From the NCBI GenBank assembly GCA_035629335.1, contig DASPIB010000001.1:496001-560000 (forward strand): a stretch of 64,000 nt of DNA, written 5' to 3'. The position numbers and the translations under genes are program-made. Below are positions 9,190 to 17,550 of the stretch, piece by piece (position 1 is the stretch's first letter; each line of letters starts with the position of its first letter). Origin of the DNA: Verrucomicrobiia bacterium (GTDB lineage: Bacteria > Patescibacteriota > Saccharimonadia > Saccharimonadales > Saccharimonadaceae). The notes below the pieces were generated by a model that was not told the DNA's origin, searched no databases, and worked only from the letters and a program-made list of their open reading frames with translations.

Positions 9190-9976
9190 CCACACCAAAA
9201 CCATCGTCGGTAGGTTAACCCAAGCTCTGCCCCATGCGGTACTGCTGAGCGGCGCCGAGGGCATTGGTCTGCATACAATTGCTACTTTTATAGCCAAGCA
9301 ACACACAAAATCGGTGATTGATGTTACCAGTACGAACGATAGTATTGGCATCGAGGTTATTCGTGAACTATACGCTCAGTTGCGTACTCGACCGCACGGA
9401 TCGGTAGTGGTTATTATTGATGATGCAGAAAAAATGACACCTGAAGCCCAGAACGCCTTTTTGAAGCTACTGGAAGAACCGGGGCAGGGAATCGCCTTCA
9501 TACTAGCTTCACACGCACCAACACGGCTCCTTCCAACCGTGCTCTCACGAGCACAGCAGTACCAATTGCAGCCCGCGCAGGCCAGTGAACAATTCATTAC
9601 CTCTTTAGCTAACATACCCATCGATGCAACCAAAAAGAAACAGATTGCCTTTATAGCCGCTGGCTTACCGGCAGAAATTGTCCGGCTGATACGCGATAAA
9701 GACTATTTTGCGCTTGCGGCGGCTACCATGCGCTCGGCCCGGCAGTTTTTAGAAGCCGACAATTACGGAAAACTGCTGATAATTCATGCAACTAGTGCCG
9801 ACCGGATCCAGGCCCAGCGTTTCGCGCGAAGTCTTGAAATAGTACTTCGACACACTCTTGAACGCGCGCCAGCCACCCAGACCGCACAGTTACTTTTACA
9901 AGTACTCGAAGTGCAAGAAAGACTACTCGCTAATGGCCACCCGCGCACTCAGTTGTTGCGATTAATTTTTGAATGA
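9170..9976 (+). CDS. holB: DNA polymerase III delta'-like clamp-loader subunit
   Basis: About 268 residues with an AAA+ clamp-loader fold. The Walker A region reads SGAEGIGLHT, without the Lys-Thr/Ser pair needed to bind ATP, as in non-hydrolysing delta' subunits. A Walker-B-like IIDDAEKM, AFLKLLEEPG and the sensor-1 region (SRAQQY) follow. It would join DnaX (at 43271) in loading the beta clamp. The ATG at 9170 overlaps the previous gene by 20 nt; an in-frame ATG at 9146 is a less likely start. Confidence 0.78.
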   Translation: MSLQLHSHTKTIVGRLTQALPHAVLLSGAEGIGLHTIATFIAKQHTKSVIDVTSTNDSIGIEVIRELYAQLRTRPHGSVVVIIDDAEKMTPEAQNAFLKLLEEPGQGIAFILASHAPTRLLPTVLSRAQQYQLQPAQASEQFITSLANIPIDATKKKQIAFIAAGLPAEIVRLIRDKDYFALAAATMRSARQFLEADNYGKLLIIHATSADRIQAQRFARSLEIVLRHTLERAPATQTAQLLLQVLEVQERLLANGHPRTQLLRLIFE

Positions 9977-10007
9977 TGTAAAGAGTTTGTTATACTAAGG
10001 AACATAC

Positions 10008-10661
10008 ATGTTTGGTCTTTTACTCGTCATCATCTTAGGTATTTGGGTTTTGTTGTACCAGAAGTCCGAAGAAACTGCCACCGACATGCCGGTGAAGTTA
10101 GTCGACCGGCTCGATAAATTATGGCAAGTTGCCCAAGAAAGCTTAAAAGAAAAGAAGTACCTACGGGCTGAAAAGGCACTCTTGACTATTCTTCGAGTTG
10201 ACGAACGCAGCGCTACTGCCTACAACCGCCTCGGTATACTCTACGCCAAACAACGTGCCTATGAAGACGCCATTGAGTGTTTTGAGATCGCCCAGAGCCT
10301 CGAGCCAAGTGCATCCAGCCTGCACAACGTCGGGCTCATTTACTACGAAACCGGCAAATACGAAAAAGCTGCTTTAGCGTTTGAACGCGCAATTGAAATG
10401 GAAGACGACCTGGCCGCCCGCTATATCGCCTACGCTAAAGTACAAGAAAAACTTAACAACATACGTAAAACAATTAACGCCTTAGAACACGCGGTAAAGT
10501 TAGAACCAAACCCGCAAAGCCTTACTATTCTGGCTGACGCCTACGAACGTGATGGCCGGCCGGAGCTCGCCGAAAAATTACGCAGCAAAATTGTCCGCAT
10601 GACCGCCGCCCAGACCACTGTGCCGAAAAAAATCAAGCAACCCCGCCGGGTGATAATGTAG
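10008..10661 (+). CDS. Membrane-anchored TPR protein
   Basis: 217 residues. Residues 2-17 form one transmembrane helix (LLLVIILGIWVLLY), then a cytoplasmic stretch with about four tetratricopeptide repeats between residues 40 and 200 (for example AYNRLGILYAKQRAYEDAI). TPR arrays mediate protein-protein contacts; the partner is unknown. TATACT and an AAGGA ribosome binding site precede the ATG. A perfect hairpin follows the stop. Confidence 0.8.
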   Translation: MFGLLLVIILGIWVLLYQKSEETATDMPVKLVDRLDKLWQVAQESLKEKKYLRAEKALLTILRVDERSATAYNRLGILYAKQRAYEDAIECFEIAQSLEPSASSLHNVGLIYYETGKYEKAALAFERAIEMEDDLAARYIAYAKVQEKLNNIRKTINALEHAVKLEPNPQSLTILADAYERDGRPELAEKLRSKIVRMTAAQTTVPKKIKQPRRVIM

Positions 10662-10686
10662 CTTCTGTCTCCAACCGTCCGTAATC

Positions 10687-10718
10687 AAGGTCCTATCGGC
10701 GTAAGTCGATAGGACCTT
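10687..10718. terminator. Perfect 12-bp hairpin after the TPR gene
   Basis: AAGGTCCTATCG pairs with CGATAGGACCTT around an 8-nt loop, 26 nt after the stop codon. No clear T tract follows, so it is either a weak terminator or a stabiliser of the mRNA 3' end. Confidence 0.6.
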
Positions 10719-10806
10719 TACCATGCTTTCCCAGTTTGTTTTTATTAACAAAGCTTGAATGAAACCGGAGTTTAAGGTATTATTGTCTGCGTACTACACT
10801 AATTAT

Positions 10807-10882
10807 GCCGACATAGCTCAGTTGGTAGAGCAGCGGTTTTGTAAACCGCGGGTCGTGGGTTCGAGTCCCTCTGTCGGCTCCA
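10807..10882 (+). tRNA. tRNA-Thr (anticodon TGT)
   Basis: A cloverleaf with acceptor GCCGACA/TGTCGGC, anticodon loop TTTGTAA (anticodon TGT), the T arm GTTCGAGTCC and an encoded CCA end. It is followed after one base by tRNA-Tyr. Confidence 0.97.
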
Positions 10883-10883
10883 G

Positions 10884-10969
10884 GCTGGGGTAGTGAAGCG
10901 GTCAAACACATCAGACTGTAAATCTGACGGCATTCGCCTTCGGGGGTTCGAATCCCTCCCCCAGCACCA
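10884..10969 (+). tRNA. tRNA-Tyr (anticodon GTA)
   Basis: A class II tRNA with acceptor GCTGGGG/CCCCAGC, anticodon loop CTGTAAA (anticodon GTA), a long variable arm (ACGGCATTCGCCTTCG region), T arm GGTTCGAATCC and encoded CCA. It is probably co-transcribed with the preceding tRNA-Thr. Confidence 0.97.
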
Positions 10970-11005
10970 AGAAAAACACCTCTTACCGGGTGTTTTTCTT
11001 TTTTT
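10969..11005 (+). terminator. Intrinsic terminator of the tRNA pair
   Basis: A 12-bp stem (AAGAAAAACACC with GGTGTTTTTCTT), an 8-nt loop and a T run. It starts at the last base of the tRNA-Tyr CCA. Confidence 0.9.
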
Positions 11006-11119
11006 AGGAAAAATAACCGCTATAAATAAAGCCAGCTTCAGGACCCGCAGAGCATCGATCGCCCGCAATTATTGACTTAATCATTCACACGTGATATAAT
11101 ATAATGAACAAGGAGTCAT

Positions 11120-11383
11120 ATGCCACAAGCAATCAAGAATTGGTCCACCAAAACTGGCGACCGCACAAAACTGCAGCACGTCTATCTCGCACTTGCGGGT
11201 GTACTTATTATTATTGCTGGTTTAGTAAGCTTATTGAACCCTGAACTCGGGCGGCTGATTGTTTGCCTCGCCCTCGGCGCGCTGGCTATTTTTGCAATCA
11301 ACGGTATTGTATGGGCGGTGCTCTATTCGCTGTTGTATCCGCAACCCAGCGTTCAAGAAAAAACCAGCGCTAAACGTAAATAG
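11120..11383 (+). CDS. Small two-helix membrane protein, function unknown
   Basis: 87 residues with two hydrophobic helices at about residues 22-40 and 46-70, a basic N-terminus and a charged C-terminal tail (EKTSAKRK). AAGGAG precedes the ATG by 5 nt and a TATAAT-like box lies just upstream. No family was recognised. Confidence 0.7.
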   Translation: MPQAIKNWSTKTGDRTKLQHVYLALAGVLIIIAGLVSLLNPELGRLIVCLALGALAIFAINGIVWAVLYSLLYPQPSVQEKTSAKRK

Positions 11384-11424
11384 TTTTCAATTTGTAAGCG
11401 GTAGTGCTTTATAATAGTACTACT

Positions 11425-11940
11425 ATGAATCGCGGCTTTTCAATTATCGAAGTTATTGTGGTGATTGCGGTTATCGCTATTCTGGCGACTTTTGCCAGTG
11501 TTGGCTATAGTGCAGTCAATCAGCAATCTCGCGACACTAAACGCCGCACCGACTTAGAAACATTAGCCAAAGCGATGCAATCCTGGGCAAATGATGCCGC
11601 CAAGAAACCAACCGAAACTGGCGCTGGCCGTAACGGCCTGGGGGAGGGCTATGTTCGCGGCGAAGGATCAGAGTACGCTGCCAATATCGATACGCTGCTG
11701 GCGCCTTCAGGAGACATCAAAGACCCGACAACTCCTTCTGGGCCAGGCTCGTACATGTTTTACAGCTGCAAGAAAAACGATCCAGACAACACGACCTACG
11801 GCTTTTTCGCTAAACTCGAATCGCCAAATGATAGAGATACGACTACCATTAGCGAGTGGCAAAGCAAAGGCTGCACCACCGAGCCACTCGATCCGCTATT
11901 TGGCATGAATTATGTCCATATTTTTACCCATCGATTCTAA
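11425..11940 (+). CDS. Type IV pilin-like (prepilin) protein
   Basis: 171 residues beginning MNRGFSIIEVIVVIAVIAIL. The RG/FSIIEV site is the class III signal cut by prepilin peptidase after Gly, with Glu at +5 of the mature protein. The long hydrophobic helix packs the pilus core. The C-terminal half has two cysteines (YSCKKN and KGCTTE) that could form the pilin D-loop disulfide. A TATAAT box ends 9 nt before the ATG and there is no ribosome binding site. No other pilus gene lies in the window. The function may be adhesion, twitching or DNA uptake. Confidence 0.85.
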   Translation: MNRGFSIIEVIVVIAVIAILATFASVGYSAVNQQSRDTKRRTDLETLAKAMQSWANDAAKKPTETGAGRNGLGEGYVRGEGSEYAANIDTLLAPSGDIKDPTTPSGPGSYMFYSCKKNDPDNTTYGFFAKLESPNDRDTTTISEWQSKGCTTEPLDPLFGMNYVHIFTHRF

Positions 11941-11989
11941 AATCGCTTCATTTTCATAAAAATATCTGCTATACTATAGCCTGTTACAC

Positions 11990-12064
<75 letters not shown>

Positions 12065-12146
12065 GAGATTATTACAATCTAGTCAGATGCCACTATCTGT
12101 GATATAATTTTAAAAAGTTTTTAATAGCAATAATAAGTAGAGATTT

Positions 12147-12353
12147 ATGGCAAAAAAGAATACCAAGCGAATCATCATTGCTCTTGTCAGCAAGCTTACC
12201 GGCCACCGCACCTATGTTACCCGCAAGAATACGCAGAATACCCCGCACCGGTTGGTACTACGCAAGTTCGACCCGATTGCACGCGTACACGCCGAGTACG
12301 AAGAGACCAAGAAAAACCTTGGCCGTAACGTGGTAAAAGCACGTAAAAGCTAA
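12147..12353 (+). CDS. rpmG: 50S ribosomal protein L33, zinc-free form
   Basis: 68 residues. The core [20 protein letters not shown] matches L33, and the C-terminal tail is longer than usual (51-55 residues). The two CxxC pairs found in zinc-binding L33 are absent, so this is the C-minus type. No Shine-Dalgarno is obvious. It is transcribed after tRNA-Thr(GGT) and ends before a bidirectional hairpin. Confidence 0.9.
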   Translation: MAKKNTKRIIIALVSKLTGHRTYVTRKNTQNTPHRLVLRKFDPIARVHAEYEETKKNLGRNVVKARKS

Positions 12354-12365
12354 TCTGGCATACTT

Positions 12366-12414
12366 CCTAAAAATACAGCCTTCGCCTTAAACCTGTGGGG
12401 GCTTTATTTTTAGG
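12366..12414. terminator. Bidirectional terminator between rpmG and the glucan operon
   Basis: CCTAAAAATACAGCC pairs imperfectly with GGCTTTATTTTTAGG. The A- and T-rich ends provide tracts for both directions. The stop codon of the minus-strand gene lies inside the right arm. Confidence 0.7.
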
Positions 12415-13141
12415 ATTGTTGCGTGACGCTCGCCGCAACTTGGCTGTCAATTTGGCCAGCTAGCCACAAGCCATTCTTTAACAATACTTCCAGCGAAGCC
12501 AATGTCACCGGCTGATTACTAAGATAGACAAACAGTTTGTCATCTTGCAGTTCGATTTCAAAACGATCAAAGTAACGCCCAATGGTGGCGGTGGTATCAA
12601 GCGAGAAAAGCCGCACTAGTTCCTCGGCGCTTTCGGGAGTTGAAAAAGTGGTAAACCGCTCTCGAAATAGCGGATCATGATTTCGCCATACACTTGCCGG
12701 AAGCGGCTGGAACCGAGCATATTTTATAAAAAAGTGCGAGTAAAAGACCTTTGGGTGTGAGAGCGATGTAAAAAAGGCGTGCGGCAACCCTGAGCTGCGT
12801 AGATCAATTTGTAAAATAATCCAATTATAGCGCTGGGTGCGGGCGCCAGGTGCCTTTAGGACATCGGTGCGTTCAACCAGGATAATATCATAACCATAGG
12901 CGCTCCCGACGCTATAATGGTTGTCGGTATGGCCAACAGAGAGCGTGAAACCGCGCACTAATTCGTGCTCATCTGCGTGCTGATCAACAAATCCAAAATA
13001 CACTAACCCGAGCTGGGCGGAGAAAGCTTCAATGACTTTACGGTGAGTATATTTTTGCATCATGCGGCTGGGTAATAGGCGCTGCAATGCATGGAGCGCT
13101 TTTGTATGAGGTTTTATAGATAGAGGTTTATTTGTGGTCAT
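12410..13141 (-). CDS. Unrecognised protein at the end of the alpha-glucan operon
   Basis: 243 residues, soluble, no signal peptide and no family recognised. It contains aromatic stretches such as YFGFVDQHADEHELVRGFTL and a C-terminal IELQDDKLFVYLSNQPVTL. The start overlaps the GH15 gene by 14 nt, so the two are translationally coupled, and a role in alpha-glucan metabolism is possible but unproven. A similar upstream gene arrangement was not found elsewhere in the window. Confidence 0.75.
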   Translation of the reverse strand: MTTNKPLSIKPHTKALHALQRLLPSRMMQKYTHRKVIEAFSAQLGLVYFGFVDQHADEHELVRGFTLSVGHTDNHYSVGSAYGYDIILVERTDVLKAPGARTQRYNWIILQIDLRSSGLPHAFFTSLSHPKVFYSHFFIKYARFQPLPASVWRNHDPLFRERFTTFSTPESAEELVRLFSLDTTATIGRYFDRFEIELQDDKLFVYLSNQPVTLASLEVLLKNGLWLAGQIDSQVAASVTQQS

Positions 13142-15074
13142 AAAGTTTCATATCGAGCAGCGTATTAATGAATTCAGCCTGGCTCCAGGCAAGGGGTGCC
13201 ACCGATAGCCACGATTCATCATAGGGGTTAATTTGTTCCGGTAGCACGCCTGTTTTTGCCATATGGCGCTGCACCCAGGCAATTATTGCTTCGGCTTTTT
13301 CTACTTCATCGAGCTCCAGGTGATACTGTGCGAGCCATAAACTAGTCACAAACCATGGATTACCCAAGCTTTCAGCTGAAACTCGCCGGTAATTATCGTG
13401 CATGTAGCGCGGCAAACCCGGGTGCTGGTCGCTTAGTCCGAAAGCTTTCTGCGAAGTTTCAACGCTGGTGCGTAAAATTGCGCTATCCAATGGGAAGAGC
13501 CCGAACATAAAAGCTCCAAAAATGCTTGCGTTATCTATAGTAGCATCCGGGGTGACGGTGCCGTCAACCGCAATATGTACGCCTTTATTAAGGCAAGCGG
13601 TGTCGGAGTTGTACAGGTATTTCTCGGCCGCTTCGCCAATATCAGTTGCAGCCGCCCGCCAACGGACAGCGCTCCCTGAATCTTGCTTAATTTCGGCCAA
13701 GTCAGCCGCCGCCAGTAATGCCGCATAAACAACAGCCGTCGTGTAAGTGCTGGTAATAAACACTTCCTCCCAAAGGTCGTAGCTTGGTTTGGGCAGGTGA
13801 GTGTGTGGGTCAATATAGCTAGCTAAGAAATCGGCCATTGGTTTTACCAGCGCATCATAGTAGCTATCAAGCACCGCTGCTTGCGGATGAAGCCGATAAT
13901 AATGAGCAAAAATGAACAGCACGATCGCCGTTTCGTCTTCCTGAATTGGTGGAGCGGTGCGTTCGCCATGAACATAAGGGTGCCAGCTGGAGCCAAGGGC
14001 GCCATCGGCTTGGTATTTATGCATTAAGTAGCCTTTTGGATGCAGCACACGGCGGCAAAAGTCAAAAAAGCGCAGCGGCTCGTCTTCGTAGCCCAGACGA
14101 ATGAGTGGCCAGACCACATAAGCGCCGTCGCGTGGCCAACAGTAGGCATACGCATCACGGGAATAATTGAGCATGGTAGTATCGGTGCTCGCGATAACTG
14201 CGCCCCGTTTATCTATATGAGCTTTTAGTAGCAGCACGCTATTGATAAAGTCCTGGCGATAACGTTCATCAAGCTTACTGGCAAACTTTTCGGCTTTTTT
14301 GAGCCATTTATGCCACCATATGTCGGTGGTGAGAATCCGGTGCAACACCCCTTCGGCCCGGATTTTGCGATCAATATCGAGCGCTTCTTCGGGTGTTTTG
14401 CCAGCGGCAATCCAGTAGTGTACCCGGGTGGAATCGTGCGCATCGAGCGAGAGCTCAAAGCCAAGCACCGAGTCCACCCGCCCATGCTCGACGGCATTTT
14501 GCCACAGCTCGCCATCTTCAGCATCACGGTAGGTGCCGTCATGGCCTTCAATACCAAAAAGCCCTACACTGTAGCGCGTGAAGGTGCGGCCGTGGTTATC
14601 GGTGGCGCCAATTGTAAAAGCCCGGTGGCCTTTGTAATGCAAAATAACTTCGTCGTCGGGTAGGCACTGCGCGGTGTCGCCACCCCAAGTATCACCAATC
14701 GCAAATACCTGGTGCAGAAATAGCCGAATCGTTCGCGGCTGGTCGCGCTCATTCACCACATGGATGTTGCGGAGGAAGGCATTTTGCGTGGCATCGACTG
14801 CATCTTCAAACTCCAGTAGTATGCCTAAGCCTTCGTGCCGAGCTATGGTTTTACCTATCAGCGCATTAAAAGGATACGAGAATTCAAACTGCCAATTGCC
14901 ATCGTCCAACCAGCTAAAGGTGCCGTTTTCCCAGACGCCTATCCGGTGGCGTAGCGATTTTGCCGCTGCGTGGTTTTCTAGGCCAACGTATGGATAGTAA
15001 AAATCGTGCACCAAGCCAAAATTATTAAGCCCGACATGAAGTTCGCCATTACTGAGTATTATTGGTCTAGCCAC
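13128..15074 (-). CDS. GH15 glucoamylase-type glycoside hydrolase
   Basis: 648 residues. An N-terminal beta-sandwich (residues ~1-270) is followed by an (alpha/alpha)6 barrel. The catalytic acid is in YDLWEEVF and the base in GVLPEQINPYDESW, with APLAWSQAEF after it. GH15 enzymes release glucose from the non-reducing ends of alpha-glucans or dextrans. There is no signal peptide, so it acts on intracellular glucan. It starts at GTG with GGGAGG upstream and overlaps the GH57 gene by 16 nt. Confidence 0.92.
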   Translation of the reverse strand: MARPIILSNGELHVGLNNFGLVHDFYYPYVGLENHAAAKSLRHRIGVWENGTFSWLDDGNWQFEFSYPFNALIGKTIARHEGLGILLEFEDAVDATQNAFLRNIHVVNERDQPRTIRLFLHQVFAIGDTWGGDTAQCLPDDEVILHYKGHRAFTIGATDNHGRTFTRYSVGLFGIEGHDGTYRDAEDGELWQNAVEHGRVDSVLGFELSLDAHDSTRVHYWIAAGKTPEEALDIDRKIRAEGVLHRILTTDIWWHKWLKKAEKFASKLDERYRQDFINSVLLLKAHIDKRGAVIASTDTTMLNYSRDAYAYCWPRDGAYVVWPLIRLGYEDEPLRFFDFCRRVLHPKGYLMHKYQADGALGSSWHPYVHGERTAPPIQEDETAIVLFIFAHYYRLHPQAAVLDSYYDALVKPMADFLASYIDPHTHLPKPSYDLWEEVFITSTYTTAVVYAALLAAADLAEIKQDSGSAVRWRAAATDIGEAAEKYLYNSDTACLNKGVHIAVDGTVTPDATIDNASIFGAFMFGLFPLDSAILRTSVETSQKAFGLSDQHPGLPRYMHDNYRRVSAESLGNPWFVTSLWLAQYHLELDEVEKAEAIIAWVQRHMAKTGVLPEQINPYDESWLSVAPLAWSQAEFINTLLDMKLYDHK

Positions 15075-16279
15075 TGCAGCCCTCCCTTTCTGTGTTCCAT
15101 TATACGCCAGCGCAGGTCACGAAGGGTATTCATAAAGTAAATAAATGCCTCATATGGCGATTCGTAAGGGCTAAAATAAGCATGTACGTCGCCATCTTTG
15201 AACCATTTTGTGCACATATAGTACACGTGATCGGATGTTTGTAGGCGGCGCCAGTCATCAATCAGCCCGTCATCGCCCGAGCGTAAAATATCTTCTTCTA
15301 GGTTGTAAAGGTACTTTAAGGCTTCTTGTTGCATAGCGTTTCCAAGCCAGGCCGATAAGTCACGCTCGGTGTCTGCCCAGGTAACGGTGTTGGGCATATC
15401 AACTTCATCTACCGGCGGGTAAGCGCTAATGGTTTCACTTAAGGTACGAAACGTGCGCTCGGGGGAGGCCAGCCACTGGCTAGCAAAATCAGCAAAAAAA
15501 CTAAACACGCCCGTGTCTTGCCACTGGTGCTCGCCAAATGTTTCGTAATCCATAAATAAATTAATGGTCTGGGCATCAGAAGCATCGGCCCAGGCAACAT
15601 ATTTTTCAGCCGTGAGCGGCCATTCCTGCCAGGCTGTATCCGAAAAACGAAACGCTAGGTCATCGCTTAAGCGATAATTCTTCAGCAGTAACGAAATAGC
15701 TTTCGTTTGCGCCGGCCGATAAACATAATTTGGCGAGCGTACGCCCAAAACTGGATCCCAACCTTCTGCAATAACACCCTTATATCCGGCTTGCTCGGCC
15801 CACTGCCCAAGTTGATTGTTATACGCCAGTTCGGTATTGCGAAACACGCTCGGGCGCACGCCAAAAAGCTCTTGTATTTTGGTTTGATGTTGCTGCACCT
15901 GCGCCTCAAACTCGGTTCGACTATAAAAAAAGGCCAGGCTATGATGATACGTTTCGGCCACAATCTCCATCCGGCCGGTGCCAACAAGTCGCCGAAAACT
16001 TTCAAGTACATCGGGCGCCCAAGCTTCGGCTTGTTCAATAAAAGTGCCGGTAATACTCAAACTGCAGCGGAAAGCCGGATGTTCTTGTAGTAACCTTTCA
16101 AGCAATTGATTCATTGGCCGGTACGATTTTTCGGCGACTTTTTCAAAGATCTCACGGTTTTTATCGCTATCCTCGGCGCTAAAGTAATTGTGAGCCGTAG
16201 CAGTATCAAACACCGTATACGGTCGAAGTCGAAACGGCTGATGTACGTGCAGATATAGCGCAATGCTTTTTGGCTTCAT
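15059..16279 (-). CDS. GH57 alpha-amylase-type glycoside hydrolase
   Basis: 406 residues. The start LYLHVHQPFRLRP is GH57 region 1, FRNTELAYNN carries the catalytic nucleophile Glu, and FMDYETFGEH carries the acid Asp. GH57 enzymes hydrolyse or rearrange alpha-1,4-glucans without the GH13 fold. No signal peptide is seen. The ATG at 16279 overlaps the stop of the glycosyltransferase gene (ATGA), which fixes the start; a longer frame upstream is not used. Confidence 0.92.
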   Translation of the reverse strand: MKPKSIALYLHVHQPFRLRPYTVFDTATAHNYFSAEDSDKNREIFEKVAEKSYRPMNQLLERLLQEHPAFRCSLSITGTFIEQAEAWAPDVLESFRRLVGTGRMEIVAETYHHSLAFFYSRTEFEAQVQQHQTKIQELFGVRPSVFRNTELAYNNQLGQWAEQAGYKGVIAEGWDPVLGVRSPNYVYRPAQTKAISLLLKNYRLSDDLAFRFSDTAWQEWPLTAEKYVAWADASDAQTINLFMDYETFGEHQWQDTGVFSFFADFASQWLASPERTFRTLSETISAYPPVDEVDMPNTVTWADTERDLSAWLGNAMQQEALKYLYNLEEDILRSGDDGLIDDWRRLQTSDHVYYMCTKWFKDGDVHAYFSPYESPYEAFIYFMNTLRDLRWRIMEHRKGGLQWLDQ

Positions 16280-17463
16280 GCTCGTACCTCGGCAAGCTGT
16301 TTGTATAACCCAAGACACTGCTTGGCGACGTCCTGCCAAGAAATCCGGGCATATTCTTGGGCGACGTTTTTTCGCAGTTCAAAATATAGAGCCGGTGAGG
16401 CAGCCACCGCCACCAATTGATCGGCTAACCGATCAGTTTCCCAGTAGTTGAAACGAAGCACGCTGTGGAGCACTTCACCAACGCCAGATTGGCGACTTAA
16501 AACCACCACTGTGTCGCTGGCGGCAGCTTCAAGCGCAGTTAAGCCAAATGGCTCACTGACCGAACTCATCACAAAAGCGTCGGCAATCCGGTAGGCGTCG
16601 CGCCACTGTTTACCACGTACAAAGCCCGTAAAAAAGACTTTATCGGCGATGCCAAGCGACGCCGAAAGCTCTAAAAGCTCGTCCCTCAGTTCACCGTCAC
16701 CAGCAACCACAAACAATAGCTTGTCGTATTTTTCGGAGGCACGGGCAGCGGCCCGAAGGAAATAGGTCAGGCCCTTTTGCACGGTTAAGCGACCAAGCGT
16801 CACGACGACGCGGTAGCCCTCGCGTTTCATGGCCTCAAGGTAAGCGTAGGTGTTGGTATCTTGAACTTCAGCGTATTGCGCCTCATCGGCAGCGTTATAG
16901 ACCACTGCAATTTTTTCGGCCGGAATACCGTAGTGCTTGACAATAATATTTTTGGTAATGTTACTGACGGCGATGATTCGATCGGCCATTTCAAGCCCCA
17001 TTTGTTCAATCTCGTGAATAAAAGGATTGCCATAATGTTCGCCCGAACGGTCGAATTCGGCGGCGTGCACATGGGCAATTAAGGGGACGTTCGCGATGTG
17101 CTTGGCTCGCACCGCCGCTTCCATTGTCAGCCAATCGTGGGCGTGAATCACCTGCGGCCGCTGTTGGCGCACGAGCGTTTCGGTAAAGGCGGCATATTGC
17201 TGCTGGATGCTTCTGATTGTTGCGCCGGCACCGCTAGCAAAAGGTGGGTGACTATAGGTGGTATAGGTTATTTTGTCCGGGGTGGTGGGGGTAGCGCCGT
17301 GGACCTTCATAAAAGAAATATCGTGCCCAACCGGATTATAGGGGAGGACAAAGTCAATGTCGGCCCCTTGCACCGCTAGGGCCTTAGACATATTATAACA
17401 AGCAACCCCCAAGCCTCCACTGTTGTGCGGCGGCAGCTCCCAACCAAGCATCAATATCTTCAT
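16276..17463 (-). CDS. GT4-family glycosyltransferase, glycogen-synthase-like
   Basis: 395 residues with two Rossmann domains. The N-terminal MKILMLGWELPPHNSGGLGV is the acceptor/donor loop of glycogen synthases and related GT4 enzymes; VIHAHDWLT and the C-terminal EPFGLTALE (the E-x7-E motif) are also seen. It probably transfers glucose from a nucleotide sugar to an alpha-glucan. It is the first gene of the operon GT4, GH57, GH15, unknown, with AAGGGTGG before its ATG. Confidence 0.88.
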   Translation of the reverse strand: MKILMLGWELPPHNSGGLGVACYNMSKALAVQGADIDFVLPYNPVGHDISFMKVHGATPTTPDKITYTTYSHPPFASGAGATIRSIQQQYAAFTETLVRQQRPQVIHAHDWLTMEAAVRAKHIANVPLIAHVHAAEFDRSGEHYGNPFIHEIEQMGLEMADRIIAVSNITKNIIVKHYGIPAEKIAVVYNAADEAQYAEVQDTNTYAYLEAMKREGYRVVVTLGRLTVQKGLTYFLRAAARASEKYDKLLFVVAGDGELRDELLELSASLGIADKVFFTGFVRGKQWRDAYRIADAFVMSSVSEPFGLTALEAAASDTVVVLSRQSGVGEVLHSVLRFNYWETDRLADQLVAVAASPALYFELRKNVAQEYARISWQDVAKQCLGLYKQLAEVRA

Positions 17464-17550
17464 ACCACCCTTAGATAGATAATCCTGCCTTCATTTTATT
17501 ATCCGTAGTATATCGGTTTAGGCTAGAATAAGCAATGCTTATGCTTTATG

